The notes: generated by a model from the letters alone, not told the origin. Counted from the stretch's first letter, positions 26,328-35,543 are shown. The stretch is DNA of 55,091 bases from Candidatus Aveggerthella stercoripullorum (GCA_018712955.1 DVGB01000109.1:1-55091); one strand, 5' to 3'. A program made the numbers and translations.

Positions 26328-27482
26328 ATGGATCTCTCTTTGATCGTGCCGTGCTACAACGAAGCGGCGAATTTGCCGACGTTCTTCGCGTCGGCCACGG
26401 CGTGCTTTGACGCGACCGAATACGACTACGAGCTCGTGTTCGTGAACGACGGGAGCAGCGACGAAACGATGAGCGTGCTTTCGCGCGCGGTCGAAAGCTA
26501 CCGGGCGCGCGGAGGGCGCGCGACCGTGCGCATTCTGGAGTTCTCGCGCAACTTCGGCAAAGAGGCCGCCATGTTCGCGGGGCTGGAACAGGCCGCAGGC
26601 GATACGATCGGCTTCATCGACGCCGACATGCAGCAGGACCCTGCGGTGGCGCTGCGCATGTACCGCTGCCTGATCGAACGGCCCGACTACGACTGCGTGG
26701 CCGCCGTCCAGGAGAAACGCCGCGAGAGCCTGCCGCTGCGCGCGTGCAAGCGGGTGTTCTACCATGCTTTCAACGACGTGTGCAACACCCAGCTGCTCGA
26801 AGGCGTGAGCGACTTCCGCGTGTTCCGCCGCCCGGTGGCCGAAGCGCTCCTGTCCATGCGCGAGCACTACCGTTTTTCGAAAGGGCTGTTCGCTTGGGTG
26901 GGGTTCAAGACCTACGTGATCTCCTACGACGTGCACGAGCGTCTTTCGGGCGCAAGCAAATGGCGCGTGCGCGACCTGGTGTCGTACGCATGGAACGGCG
27001 TGCTGGCATTCTCCACCTGGCCGCTTAAGATGGTCATGTACGCGGGCGTGGTGATCATGCTGGCGACGCTCGTGTTCTTCGGCATCGACCTGCATGACAA
27101 GATCACGTACAACAACGACCTCTCCACCACGCAGCTTTTGGTCTACGTGGTCCTGCTCATGGGCGGTGTCCAGATGTTCGTCCTGGGCATTTTCGGCGAG
27201 TACATGGCGCGCGCGTACATCGAGACGAAGAACCGCCCGCTCTATGTGATGAGGTCGGAGCACCTCTACGAGGCGCGCGAGGATTCCTCCGACGCCGCAG
27301 GCAGAAAAGAGCGTTCGCACGAAGGCGTCGTCGACATGCGGCAAGGACGGGACGGCGCGTCGCGGCGCCGTTCTGCCGCCGTGCTGAGCGCTGTGAGCAA
27401 AAGGGCCGCGGCGTCCGAATCCGCCTTCGTCGACTCCGTGCAGGCGTCGAAGAGGATGGCGAAAGATGCCGGCGTGCGCTAA
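26328..27482 (+). CDS. Family 2 glycosyltransferase, GtrB/DPM1-like
   Basis: A 384-residue enzyme that would transfer a sugar from a nucleotide donor to undecaprenyl phosphate. The GT-A domain has LIVPCYNEAANLPTFF, VNDGSSDET and FIDADMQQDP (metal-binding DxD). Two C-terminal membrane helices lie at ~225-250 and ~263-290. A 70-residue Arg/Ser-rich tail follows, longer than usual. ATG 26328 follows GGCGAGGAA. Its end overlaps the next gene by 17 bp, so the two enzymes are co-translated and probably work in sequence. Confidence 0.9.
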   Translation: MDLSLIVPCYNEAANLPTFFASATACFDATEYDYELVFVNDGSSDETMSVLSRAVESYRARGGRATVRILEFSRNFGKEAAMFAGLEQAAGDTIGFIDADMQQDPAVALRMYRCLIERPDYDCVAAVQEKRRESLPLRACKRVFYHAFNDVCNTQLLEGVSDFRVFRRPVAEALLSMREHYRFSKGLFAWVGFKTYVISYDVHERLSGASKWRVRDLVSYAWNGVLAFSTWPLKMVMYAGVVIMLATLVFFGIDLHDKITYNNDLSTTQLLVYVVLLMGGVQMFVLGIFGEYMARAYIETKNRPLYVMRSEHLYEAREDSSDAAGRKERSHEGVVDMRQGRDGASRRRSAAVLSAVSKRAAASESAFVDSVQASKRMAKDAGVR

Positions 27483-29613
27483 CGGGGCGGAAGGGGCGTC
27501 CGAGGGCCGCCGCGCCTTCTGTGCGCTGGCGGCCAGCGCGCGCTTCCACACAGTGCTGGTCGTAGTGGGCGCCGTATTCTTGCTGGCGGGCGCGTTTCAT
27601 GGCAACGTCTGGTTTGACGAAAGCTACTCCGTCGGCATCGCGAACCATTCGTTCGTGGACATCTGGGCTATTGGCGAAGGCGATGTCCATCCGGTGCTCG
27701 TGTACGTGGCGCTGCACGCCCTGAACCTGCTCTTCGGCCAGAACATCCTGGCCTACCGCCTGTTCGCGCTGGCGGGCGCGGTGGCGCTCGGCGTGCTCGG
27801 TCGCACGGTCGTCCGGTCTGACTTCGGGGCGTCCGCAGGCCTCCTGTTCACGTTCTTCGCGCTGTTCACGCCGTACGTGACGGACATGTCCATCGAAATC
27901 CGCATGTACTCCTGGGCGGTTTTCGCGGTGGCCGCCTGCGCGCTGTTCGCATGGCGCGTTTTCTCGTGCGTTCGCGGGCGCGACGAGTCGGGCCGCCCTG
28001 TGCGCGCAGGAGCTGAAGTGCGCGCGGGGTCGATCCGCGCGCGTGCGCGCGGCATGCGGTGCTGGGGCGGCGCGCCGAGGCGTTGGTGGTTGGCATTCTT
28101 CGCGGCAAGCCTTGCGAGCGCCTACCTTCACTATTTCGGCGTCTTGTCCGCCTTTGTCGTGAACCTGCTCTTGTTCGGCTACCTGCTCGTTCGGTGGGCG
28201 GTGTCGCGCGCGCGGCGCGGGCGCGATGCGTTCGCGCGGGCCGGCGCTCACGAGGGCGCGGCCGCAACCAGCGCGGTAGCCGAAGACAGCGCGCCGGGCG
28301 GGCGAACGCCCGTTGCCCGCGCCCTGCCCGTCTTTCTTGCGGGCGCAGTGGCTCAGGTGACGGCGTACGCGCCCTGGCTTCCCGCGCTCCAGACCCAGCT
28401 TTCGGTGGTGTCCGACACGTACTGGGCGAACTTCACGTTTCCGACCACGCTGATTGAGCTGGGCACGTACCCCATCCTCACGAGCGCGGTCTCGTTCGCG
28501 CAGCGCGGACAGTACGGGGCGCTTCCGCAGACGGCGCTTGCCGTGCTGGTGTGGGCTTTCGTCGTGGCAGCGCTCGCGATCCTTGCGTGCGTGCTCGCTC
28601 GCGGCCTTCGTGCGGCCTTTCTGCGCTTGCGGGGTGTCGCGGGGCAGGGGCGGCCCGCCCGCGCGCAGTTCGCTGCCTGGCTTTGCTCGGATGGCGTGCT
28701 GGCGTGCATTCTGGCGTTCGGCGCCTATCTCGGCGTGTTCGTGGTGGCGGACACCGCTTCGCGCCTAGCGAATTCGTTCCTACTGTACTACCGGTATCTG
28801 TTCGTCGCGTTCGGGCTGCTCGTTCTCGGCGTGTCGTTGCTTGCGGCTCGCGCGGCGCGAAGGCGGGCAGGGGCGGTCGCGGTGGCCGTGCTGTGCGCGT
28901 GCGTGCTCGGCATTTCGGCCGTGAACCAGGCGATATCCTTGTCGGACAACTATGCGCCTGCCAACCAGGCGCCGCTCGAAGCGTTCGAGGAGGCCTGCGC
29001 GTGGGCCGAGGGCGCGCCCTTCGGGTATGCGAACGAAGGCGACGACGGGGAAGATGCCGTCGAAGCGGGCGACCGTGCGCTCGAGGGGGAGCAGGCCCTC
29101 TCTGCGGCGGCCGAAGAAGCTGCTCCTGGGGATGCTGCCGCGAACGCTCCGAACGGCGCATCGGGCACGGAAACGCCGGCGTCTCCCGCCGACGCGAACG
29201 GCGCGCTGGCGCCCGATGCCGACACGCCGCTCGCCTACCGCGAGAACGCCGATTTCGCGGCGACCGTCGACGCGCCGCTCGTGCTCTCGTCGGACATCGG
29301 CATCCAGGGCGTCATGGCGGTGACGTATCCCGAGATCGCGCAGACGTACATGGACTGGCAGCCGGGCAATTGGGCGCTTTCCTACCGCGCGTACGCTCCG
29401 ACGCTCACGAGCGTGAAGACGTGGGAAGTGGCGCTGGACGGCTACGAAGGACGCTTCGTCGTGCTGGGGCAGAGCCAGGACGGCTCCGTCCCACGCGACG
29501 TGACCGATCTTGCGCAGAAGCCCGGCGTCTCCTGCATCGACGTCCAGACGTTCTATCGTCCCTACGAGCGCACGTACTTCACGATCGCGCGCATGGAGAA
29601 AGCGCAGGGCTGA
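27466..29613 (+). CDS. GT39/ArnT-like membrane glycosyltransferase
   Basis: A 715-residue polytopic protein with a GT-C fold. The first luminal loop carries the catalytic-type acidic motif WFDESYSVGIANHSF. It is followed by DVHPVLVYVALHALN and ~10-12 membrane helices. A low-complexity Ala/Glu/Asp-rich stretch (~535-590) precedes a soluble C-terminal domain. It should move a sugar from the polyprenyl-phosphate carrier made by the overlapping GT2 enzyme onto an outer acceptor (protein, teichoic acid or lipid). Acceptor and sugar are unknown. Confidence 0.85.
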   Translation: MPACANGAEGASEGRRAFCALAASARFHTVLVVVGAVFLLAGAFHGNVWFDESYSVGIANHSFVDIWAIGEGDVHPVLVYVALHALNLLFGQNILAYRLFALAGAVALGVLGRTVVRSDFGASAGLLFTFFALFTPYVTDMSIEIRMYSWAVFAVAACALFAWRVFSCVRGRDESGRPVRAGAEVRAGSIRARARGMRCWGGAPRRWWLAFFAASLASAYLHYFGVLSAFVVNLLLFGYLLVRWAVSRARRGRDAFARAGAHEGAAATSAVAEDSAPGGRTPVARALPVFLAGAVAQVTAYAPWLPALQTQLSVVSDTYWANFTFPTTLIELGTYPILTSAVSFAQRGQYGALPQTALAVLVWAFVVAALAILACVLARGLRAAFLRLRGVAGQGRPARAQFAAWLCSDGVLACILAFGAYLGVFVVADTASRLANSFLLYYRYLFVAFGLLVLGVSLLAARAARRRAGAVAVAVLCACVLGISAVNQAISLSDNYAPANQAPLEAFEEACAWAEGAPFGYANEGDDGEDAVEAGDRALEGEQALSAAAEEAAPGDAAANAPNGASGTETPASPADANGALAPDADTPLAYRENADFAATVDAPLVLSSDIGIQGVMAVTYPEIAQTYMDWQPGNWALSYRAYAPTLTSVKTWEVALDGYEGRFVVLGQSQDGSVPRDVTDLAQKPGVSCIDVQTFYRPYERTYFTIARMEKAQG

Positions 29614-29642
29614 GCACGCGAGGAAAGCCCTGATTAAAGGCC

Positions 29643-29680
29643 TTTCGGCCCAGTGCCACCACGGCGGGGCTGGGCCGAAA
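29643..29680. terminator. Bidirectional terminator between convergent genes
   Basis: TTTCGGCCCAG (29643-29653) and CTGGGCCGAAA (29670-29680) form a perfect 11-bp stem between the GT39-like gene and the convergent helicase-like gene. Confidence 0.8.
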
Positions 29681-29699
29681 TAACGTGACGATCGCTTCC

Positions 29700-31583
29700 T
29701 TAGAGCGCGGGCGCCAGCAGTTCGGCAAAGATCGAACGTTCCGTGAGCGCGATGCGAACGCCCTTCTCCATGCGGATGCGATGGATTTTCAGCTTCAAGC
29801 GCTCGGCGGTTTCCAGGTCCGTCTTTTCAAACGACGTGCACACCAACGTGTCCTGGGCTTTCGAAAGCGCAGGGTAGAGCTGGCGCACGAGGCGAGCGTA
29901 CTCTTTCTCCTGCTTATCGAGCGGCATCTCGGCTCCGTCGAAATAAGCACGGCAGGGCACGAACCCGTTCATGAACCCGCAGAACGCCAGAAGACGCGGC
30001 GTCTGGCCGCATGCTTGCTCGGGAGCGCACACGCGCACGGTATCCGGTTGGAAGGTCGGCGCGAGCAGCGACTGCTCGGCGCGTGCGACCAGTGTTGCGG
30101 CGTCGTCGCCTTCGGTTGGCGCGCACACGGCTGTCACGGCTGCCTTCTCGCGTTCGGTCGCTTCCACACGCGCTGCCAGTTCGTCGAGCAGCTGCATGCC
30201 GGTCAGCTCGGAGCAGGCATGCGCCAGCTCCATGCCGAACTCGTAGGGTGGCAAAAGCTTGGCCAGATCGGCACCGAGCGTGTTCGCGTCCTCAATCTGC
30301 GCAAGCGCAGTCGGCATGTCCAAATCCTGCTCTTCCATGAGCGCGCGCAGCTTGAGGAAAGAATTGCTGTGGGTCAGGTAGTCGCCGAAGCCGCACCAGG
30401 CACGCCAGGAGACCGCATCGCGCGGATTTGCCGTCAGGCGCAATGCAGTGAACAAAAGCGCGGCGCCGCTGCGCTCGCGGTCGCGCACATCGCCTCCCAA
30501 AGGTTGGTGGACGCTGAGTACGGATGCGGCAACGCCCTGCTCCGCAAGGCTGCGGGCAACCTGGCGCCCCCACATGCGATGCGGAGCGATGATGGTGATG
30601 TCCTCCGGCGAAATCCCGCTGCCCAGAGCCTCGCGCACGATCGTGGCGACGCCGTCGAATTCGTCTTGCGGGCGCTCGAACGAGGCAAACCGTACAGTGC
30701 CTGTCTCGACGCCTTCAGCGGGCGTCATTTCAGGGAGCGCGCCTTCGCTGACCTGTTTTGCGAGAAGGCCGTTTACGGCAGCGTGCACGACAGAGGCGTG
30801 ATGGTACGTCGAAAGCTCAATGCGCTCACAGGCAGGGTTGGCTTCCGCGAACAGGTCGAGCCCCTGCTCGAAGGGATAGGAATCGTACGCGTCGGTGCAC
30901 TCGTGGACGCATCCTGCAATCGTCAGGCTTTCCGAGGCGAGCAGTCCCATGAGCACCTGGGAGGCGCCGCTTTGAGCCTGGTAGTCGTCAACGAACGCAT
31001 GCGCGTACGACTGCGCGCTGCGCAAGTCCGCATTCTCGGTCAGCGCTTTTGCCGCAAGGTTCGCTGCCTCAGGCTCCAGAATGCCGCGGACCATGGCCAG
31101 GTTGTCTTTCAGCAGCCGATGGACTTGGGACTCTTCGCCCTCGAGCAGCCAGCCGTCTTCCCAGTCGCCCAGCTCGGTCCACGTGCGATAGAAGAACTTC
31201 AGCATTTCTTTCAAACGCCGAGGGCGCAGGCCGCTCGTCTTCATGTCCTCCATGAGGAAAGAGATTTCGAAATCCGCCAGCATGCGCGGTTCGCGTCCTG
31301 TTTGGGCTACCGCTTCGGGCGTGGCAAGCACGTCCAGCGCAAATGCGCGGGCAGGCTGGATGCGGACTGTGTCAGCGTTCTTGCCGGCAGAAGCCGTCAA
31401 ACGGCGTCGGAAATCCTGCGCTGCTTGCGGCGAAGCGCATGCCACGGCGATGCTGGCAGGGTTGGTGCCACCTGCCAGCATCGCCGTGATGCGCCGAATA
31501 AGCTCCTCGGTCTTGCCGCACGATGCCTCGCCAAGAATGAGCGTCGTGCGTGCTGTGTTCGTGCGGTACAGAGCGGAATCCAT
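29700..31583 (-). CDS. Degenerate UvrD/Rep-like (SF1) P-loop protein, locus A
   Basis: A 627-residue protein. Walker A is GEASCGKT (18-25). Motif II reads VDDYQ, where UvrD-type helicases have DExQ. Motif III has lost its Gln (IAGCVHEC), and the motif VI region is YARLVRQLYPALSKAQ. A paralogue at 41249-43171 aligns along the whole length, with shared blocks FRRRL, FLMEDMKT/FLEDMKT and WRAWCGF/WRSWCGF. ATG 31583 follows AAGGGAGGAAA. It lies downstream of, and on the same strand as, the NapG/NapH genes, across a hairpin-rich gap. It is probably not a processive helicase; function unknown. Confidence 0.75.
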   Translation of the reverse strand: MDSALYRTNTARTTLILGEASCGKTEELIRRITAMLAGGTNPASIAVACASPQAAQDFRRRLTASAGKNADTVRIQPARAFALDVLATPEAVAQTGREPRMLADFEISFLMEDMKTSGLRPRRLKEMLKFFYRTWTELGDWEDGWLLEGEESQVHRLLKDNLAMVRGILEPEAANLAAKALTENADLRSAQSYAHAFVDDYQAQSGASQVLMGLLASESLTIAGCVHECTDAYDSYPFEQGLDLFAEANPACERIELSTYHHASVVHAAVNGLLAKQVSEGALPEMTPAEGVETGTVRFASFERPQDEFDGVATIVREALGSGISPEDITIIAPHRMWGRQVARSLAEQGVAASVLSVHQPLGGDVRDRERSGAALLFTALRLTANPRDAVSWRAWCGFGDYLTHSNSFLKLRALMEEQDLDMPTALAQIEDANTLGADLAKLLPPYEFGMELAHACSELTGMQLLDELAARVEATEREKAAVTAVCAPTEGDDAATLVARAEQSLLAPTFQPDTVRVCAPEQACGQTPRLLAFCGFMNGFVPCRAYFDGAEMPLDKQEKEYARLVRQLYPALSKAQDTLVCTSFEKTDLETAERLKLKIHRIRMEKGVRIALTERSIFAELLAPAL

Positions 31584-31696
31584 GCGTGCATTTCCTCCCT
31601 TGTGGTTTCTCTTTCATGCGCGTTGCGCTTTCCCGGCCGTGCGCTGCAAGCCAGGATAGCGGACGAAAGCAGGCGCGAAAAGCAGCCTGCCTTCGT

Positions 31697-31753
31697 CCCT
31701 GGAAGAGGGCGACTCGCCCCTTTTCACCCTTGCCGAGTCGCCCTCTTCCAGGG
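31697..31753. repeat. 20-bp perfect hairpin
   Basis: Arms 31697-31716 and 31734-31753 are exact inverted copies (CCCTGGAAGAGGGCGACTCG and its complement) around a pyrimidine-rich 17-nt loop. It is the largest of four palindromes in the 504-bp gene-free gap 31584-32087; another is GCCGTCCGG/CCGGACGGC at 31826-31871. Confidence 0.85.
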
Positions 31754-31981
31754 CGCTCGCTCGTGCGAGCGTTCGTTGTTTCACGCCCGCTTTTGCCGTT
31801 CGGGCGGGCAAAGTCTGGTGCGGGCGCCGTCCGGTCTGCGCCTGAGGGGTGGGTATGGCAGCCCGGACGGCATGTCGTGCAAAATGGCGCAGCCTTGCAG
31901 GAAGGGCGCCGATTGAAGGCCTAGTCTTGCGTGCTCGAATTTGCTTACGAGCAGGGGCCGCCTGCAGCCTTCGTGTTCATC

Positions 31982-32066
31982 CCGGGCGAAACGGCGAGGA
32001 GGGGTCGTCGTTTCGCCCGGCTTCGGCAGAACGGCTGACGCGGGAGATGCCTGCCCCGCGTCAGCC
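31982..32066. terminator. Tandem hairpins after the NapH-like gene
   Basis: CCGGGCGAAACG/CGTTTCGCCCGG (31982-31993/32009-32020) and GGCTGACGCGGG/CCCGCGTCAGCC (32033-32044/32055-32066). The second lies 22 bp past the stop of the minus-strand NapH-like gene. Neither has a long T-run, so they may stabilise mRNA ends as well as terminate. Confidence 0.6.
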
Positions 32067-32087
32067 AGGGAGCCTTGGGGGTGCGGC

Positions 32088-33047
32088 TTACTGGAAGTCT
32101 GCCGCTTTCGTCTTCCCCTCGGCAGCCTTCTTTGCCAAAAGCGGCATGGAGATGGCCTTCGTGGGGCAAGCATCGACGCAGTCGCGGCACTTCGTGCATT
32201 CGGACCAGTCGGCTTCGGAAAGCTGCGGATGGCGCGGGTCGATGCCCTCAGTGCAGGCGCGGCCGCAGGCACCGCAGGTCGTGCCCTTCGAGGTTTCGAG
32301 ACACTTTGCGTCGTCGATGGTCGGCTTGAAGGTGCGGTTCAGCTTTGCAATCAGACTCATGAGCGCAGACAGCGGGCAGAGCTGGTGGCACCATTTGCGG
32401 AATACGAACAGTTCGACGGCAAGGATGACCGGTACCAGGATGAGCGACCAGGTGACATCGCCCTCCGTAAACAGCGCAATGACGAGCGCGATCAGGCCGA
32501 ACGTCAGGCCGATGGGGCAGATGAGACAAAACACCGGGAAGCCGAAGATGGCGGTGGACAGAAGCGCCCCGCCCAGGACGAAGTGCCGGGAGTCAAGTGC
32601 CTGCCCGCGCTTTTTCGCGCAGGAGGAGCATGCCGACGTGTCGCAGTCGGACGAGCATGCGGTGGACAGAGCGGCCTTTTCCTCGGCGGTCAGTGGGGCA
32701 GCTTTCGCGGCGCTGTCGGTTTCAGCGTCCTGTGCTTTTTTCGCCTTCGGGTTGCGCGCGAACGCGGTACGCAGTTTCTGCACGAGCGGCACGGGGCAGA
32801 CCCAGCCGCAGAACGCGCGCGCGAACACGATGATGAGGACGACCATGATCACGAGCGAGATGACGGCTCGCGGCACAAGAAGCTTTGAAGCGAGCATTGT
32901 GGTGAGCGCGCCGAGCGGGCACAGGATCGAGATGTCGGAAATGCCCGGGGCGGACAACGTGCCGATGCCGCTTGTCGTGAAGAATCCGATGGTGATGATG
33001 AGGACCACCGCGAGGGCGGTCAAGGTGCGCAACTTCTTTGATTTCAT
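32088..33047 (-). CDS. NapH-like membrane polyferredoxin, locus A
   Basis: A 319-residue quinol-oxidising type membrane protein with four to five helices. Conserved cysteine motifs are CPLGAL (43-48) and CGWVCPVP (80-87). An extra Cys cluster, CSSDCDTSACSSC, lies at 131-143, with CLICP at 174-178 and KWCHQLCP. C-terminal ferredoxin motifs follow (TCGACGRAC, CTKCRDCVDACP). It should pass electrons from menaquinol to the adjacent NapG-like protein. ATG 33047 is 8 nt after the napG-like stop, so they are one operon. A paralogue lies at 51141-52103. Confidence 0.92.
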   Translation of the reverse strand: MKSKKLRTLTALAVVLIITIGFFTTSGIGTLSAPGISDISILCPLGALTTMLASKLLVPRAVISLVIMVVLIIVFARAFCGWVCPVPLVQKLRTAFARNPKAKKAQDAETDSAAKAAPLTAEEKAALSTACSSDCDTSACSSCAKKRGQALDSRHFVLGGALLSTAIFGFPVFCLICPIGLTFGLIALVIALFTEGDVTWSLILVPVILAVELFVFRKWCHQLCPLSALMSLIAKLNRTFKPTIDDAKCLETSKGTTCGACGRACTEGIDPRHPQLSEADWSECTKCRDCVDACPTKAISMPLLAKKAAEGKTKAADFQ

Positions 33048-33055
33048 GGCAGCTC

Positions 33056-33775
33056 CTAGCCCTCGACCGTTTCAAGCGGACGAATGACGATAGCGCGTTC
33101 GCGTGCGCCACTGGAAATAGAGCCGTTCTGCAGCGAGACGCAGACGCTTTCGCATGCACCGCAGCCGTTGCACAGGTCGGCGGTGACGTGCGGGCGGTTG
33201 TTCTCGTCGAGCTCGATAGCCTTTTTGTCCTCGCCGCGCGCTTCAATGCACGCGTCGTAGCAGAAGCGGCAACCGGTCAAGCGGAACGCAAGGCAGGTGT
33301 CCTCGTCGATGACCGCCTTGCCGATAATGGTGTTCTCTTCGGTGGCTCCTGCAGGCAGCTTAAGCGCCTGGGTGGGGCATACCTTCACGCAGAGCGGCTC
33401 GCCGCCGTTCTCTTCGCGGCACCAGTCGCAGTAGTCTTCATGGAAGTCCATGGTGGGCGTGCGCAGGTTGAGCAGCCCCGTCTCCCCGTGCGCAGGCGTG
33501 ATGCAGTGGCGCGGGCAGATCTCCACGCACTTTTGGCAACGGATGCAGGCGGAGGCCAAATGGTCGTCGTCCTGCCCTCCTGGCGGTCGCGTGATGGGCG
33601 CCGTGCCCACGAACTTCAGACCGCCGAGGCCGAGCATGACCGCCGCACCGCCGACGCCGAGGCACAGCGTGCGGCGCGAAATGCCGCCCTGTGCGGACGC
33701 GGGCTTTGGCGAGGCGGATTCGGCCTGCCGGCTCGGGTTGGTTCCGGCCTCTTCAGGTTTCGTCTCTTGTGTCAT
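33056..33775 (-). CDS. NapG-like Tat-exported 4Fe-4S ferredoxin, locus A
   Basis: A 239-residue protein with a Tat signal (SRRTLCLGVGGAAVMLGLGG). Four cysteine clusters: CIRCQKCVEICP, CDWCREENGG-plus-CVKVCP, CRFCYDAC and CNGCGACESVC. It carries electrons outside the membrane between the NapH-like protein and a terminal reductase. No catalytic subunit is encoded in this locus, so it may serve a reductase encoded elsewhere, such as the one at 44578. The paralogue at 50422 shares the SRRTLC signal and the PPGGQD motif. Confidence 0.92.
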   Translation of the reverse strand: MTQETKPEEAGTNPSRQAESASPKPASAQGGISRRTLCLGVGGAAVMLGLGGLKFVGTAPITRPPGGQDDDHLASACIRCQKCVEICPRHCITPAHGETGLLNLRTPTMDFHEDYCDWCREENGGEPLCVKVCPTQALKLPAGATEENTIIGKAVIDEDTCLAFRLTGCRFCYDACIEARGEDKKAIELDENNRPHVTADLCNGCGACESVCVSLQNGSISSGARERAIVIRPLETVEG

Positions 33776-33845
33776 CGTTCTACCTCTTCTCTCCCGTCTT
33801 GTTGAAAAGAGACGTGTTCTCTCCAGACCGGGCCTCCCCTCACGG

Positions 33846-33893
33846 CCGCGGTTTCGCGGCAGGGCCGACGGGAAAATGCCCTTCGGTCCTGCC
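33846..33893 (-). terminator. Hairpin between the TorD and NapG-like genes
   Basis: A 15-position stem (33858-33872 with 33879-33893; GGCAGG, CCGA and GGG blocks with two mismatches), next to CCGCG-GTTT-CGCGG at 33846-33859. It splits the 155-bp gap between the chaperone and napGH-like genes and may lower expression of the downstream pair. Confidence 0.55.
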
Positions 33894-33930
33894 GCCAGTC
33901 GCGCGGTGCGCCATGCGCTGCGCTTGCTTG

Positions 33931-34647
33931 CTAGTCGTCCTCCTCGTCAGGAGTCAAGACGTCTTGCAGGAATTCGTAGTCCGTGTCCAGGAAGCCGTCG
34001 GTCAGATACGCCAGGCCTTTGTACAGGTCGGTCTTGGCGAAGCGCTTCAGATCCGCCGTCATCATGGGCGTCCAGGCGACCAGGTGGTCTTCCAGGAAGT
34101 TTTTCTGCGTCATGAGCAGGTCGAAGGCGTCGTCGTCCTTGCCGGAGCGCAGCGCATCGACCGTGCGGCTGGAAAGGATCTGCATGAACTCCAGCTCGAC
34201 GGCAACGTGGTCTTCGCCCTCTTTCCAGGTGGACTGCTTGTCCAGGCCCATGCTGCGGTAGATGGCGAGCACTTCGTCGCGCGCTTCCTGCATGAGCAGG
34301 CGCTTTTCGGAGGTGTAGACGGACTCGAACGGATAGGCGGCCGAATATGCGTCCACGCCGTGGCCGATGAAGCAGCGCACATAGTCCACCGCAAGGTCGG
34401 TCAGGCTGTTCTCCCAGAGGTTGCTCAGGTACGTGGCCATGAGGCGGTATCCCTGGTCGGCGTTCTTGTTGCCGGTGCTTGCCGGGAAGCGCATGCCGCA
34501 CAGTTCGTCGAGCAGCTCCTGGTTCACCTCCACGCGATAGAGGCGAGAGAGGAGGCCGTAGGTGTCAGCTCGCTGTTCGATGAGCTTGATCAGAGCAGCG
34601 CGGTCTTCGGCGCTGATAGGTTCGGTATTCGCGGTGTTCTCTGCCAT
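33931..34647 (-). CDS. TorD/DmsD-family molybdoenzyme maturation chaperone
   Basis: A 238-residue all-helical chaperone of the usual size. Family features are an N-terminal helix RADTYGLLSRLYRVEVNQELLD, the motif YPFESVYTSEKRLLMQ, and the C-terminal DHLVAWTPMM (matching the family's HxxxWxP pattern). It would bind the Tat leader of a molybdoenzyme and guard cofactor insertion before export. It starts 4 nt after the upstream gene's stop codon. The only molybdoenzyme in this window is at 44578, in the other locus. Confidence 0.9.
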   Translation of the reverse strand: MAENTANTEPISAEDRAALIKLIEQRADTYGLLSRLYRVEVNQELLDELCGMRFPASTGNKNADQGYRLMATYLSNLWENSLTDLAVDYVRCFIGHGVDAYSAAYPFESVYTSEKRLLMQEARDEVLAIYRSMGLDKQSTWKEGEDHVAVELEFMQILSSRTVDALRSGKDDDAFDLLMTQKNFLEDHLVAWTPMMTADLKRFAKTDLYKGLAYLTDGFLDTDYEFLQDVLTPDEEDD

Positions 34648-34651
34648 CGTG

Positions 34652-35458
34652 CTACTCCTCCTCGGTTGCGGGCGCGTCTTCGACGTCTTTCAGGATTTCC
34701 AGACCGGTACGGCCCACCTCGGTGGTCGTCCAGCTGCCAACCCATTCGACGGCGTCGCATTTTTCCAGCTTGTCCACGAAATGGGCCACGTACAGGCGCG
34801 GCTTCTGGACGAGCGGGTCTTTGTCGACGGCGTCGCCGAGCGCTTTGATGGTGGCGCCTTCGTTCGCGGCGCACAGCGTGAGCACGCGCTTGTAGATAGG
34901 CAGGTACGTTTCGTCCTCTGCGAACAGGGTGTTCAGGCGATCGAGCGGGCGGTCTGCTTCCACGGCGGCCATGCCGGCGGCAGTGGTGGCCCAACGGGTG
35001 GGCGCAGACTGCTTTACTTCCAGGTATTCGACGCCGTCCACTTCGACGACTTCCGGCTCCTGCTCTTCGACGTCTTCGAAAGAGCCGCCTTCGTCGGTCA
35101 CGTGCTCTAGTGCGCCTGCGCGCTCAAGGAGCGCCGTCAGGTCGGCGGCGGTGTAAACGGAGAAGTTATGGGCCTGCAGTTCGTCCACTTTTGCGTTCAC
35201 GTCGTCAACAAGCTGCGGTTCTTCGCAGAACGCGAGAATGCCGAGCAGCACTTTGCGGCGTGGAGCCATGGCTTTGAGAAGGTCTGCCGTGCGCTCTTCT
35301 GCCGAACGGCCGTCAGCGGGGGCGGCCTGAGGCTCGGGAGTGGAAGATGCGGGAGGAAGATCGCTTGCGTCGCCCTCTTCGAGGTCGTCTTCGACATCCT
35401 CGAGCGGGTCGAACTCTTCGTCGAATTCGTCAAGCGAGAAGTTACGAGAATCGGTCAT
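34652..35458 (-). CDS. Acidic protein with winged-helix-like regions
   Basis: A 268-residue protein that I do not recognise. The first ~65 residues are very acidic. Two segments look like winged-helix folds: PRRKVLLGILAFCEEPQLVD (~68-120) and YKRVLTLCAANEGATIKALG with KLEKCDAVEWVGSWTTTEVG (~190-255). ATG 35458 follows AAGGAG. It is the first gene of the TorD-NapG-NapH operon, behind a near-consensus promoter and a structured 130-nt leader. It could be a regulator or a maturation factor; the evidence is context only. Confidence 0.65.
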   Translation of the reverse strand: MTDSRNFSLDEFDEEFDPLEDVEDDLEEGDASDLPPASSTPEPQAAPADGRSAEERTADLLKAMAPRRKVLLGILAFCEEPQLVDDVNAKVDELQAHNFSVYTAADLTALLERAGALEHVTDEGGSFEDVEEQEPEVVEVDGVEYLEVKQSAPTRWATTAAGMAAVEADRPLDRLNTLFAEDETYLPIYKRVLTLCAANEGATIKALGDAVDKDPLVQKPRLYVAHFVDKLEKCDAVEWVGSWTTTEVGRTGLEILKDVEDAPATEEE

Positions 35459-35485
35459 AATCGTCGCTCCTTGAACATGTTTGCA

Positions 35486-35543
35486 CCAACAGTCGACCTG
35501 CATGGCGAGCATGCACGTCGGTTGGACCTCACCCCTGAGGTCC
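35486..35543 (-). promoter_or_regulatory. Structured 5' leader hairpins
   Basis: On the minus-strand transcript, GGACCTCA/TGAGGTCC (35524-35531/35536-35543, 4-nt loop) is followed by a longer imperfect hairpin (35486-35525) with CCAAC/GTTGG, CGAC/GTCG and TGCATG/CATGCA stems. Both lie between the promoter and ATG 35458, and could act as a regulatory leader. Confidence 0.5.
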
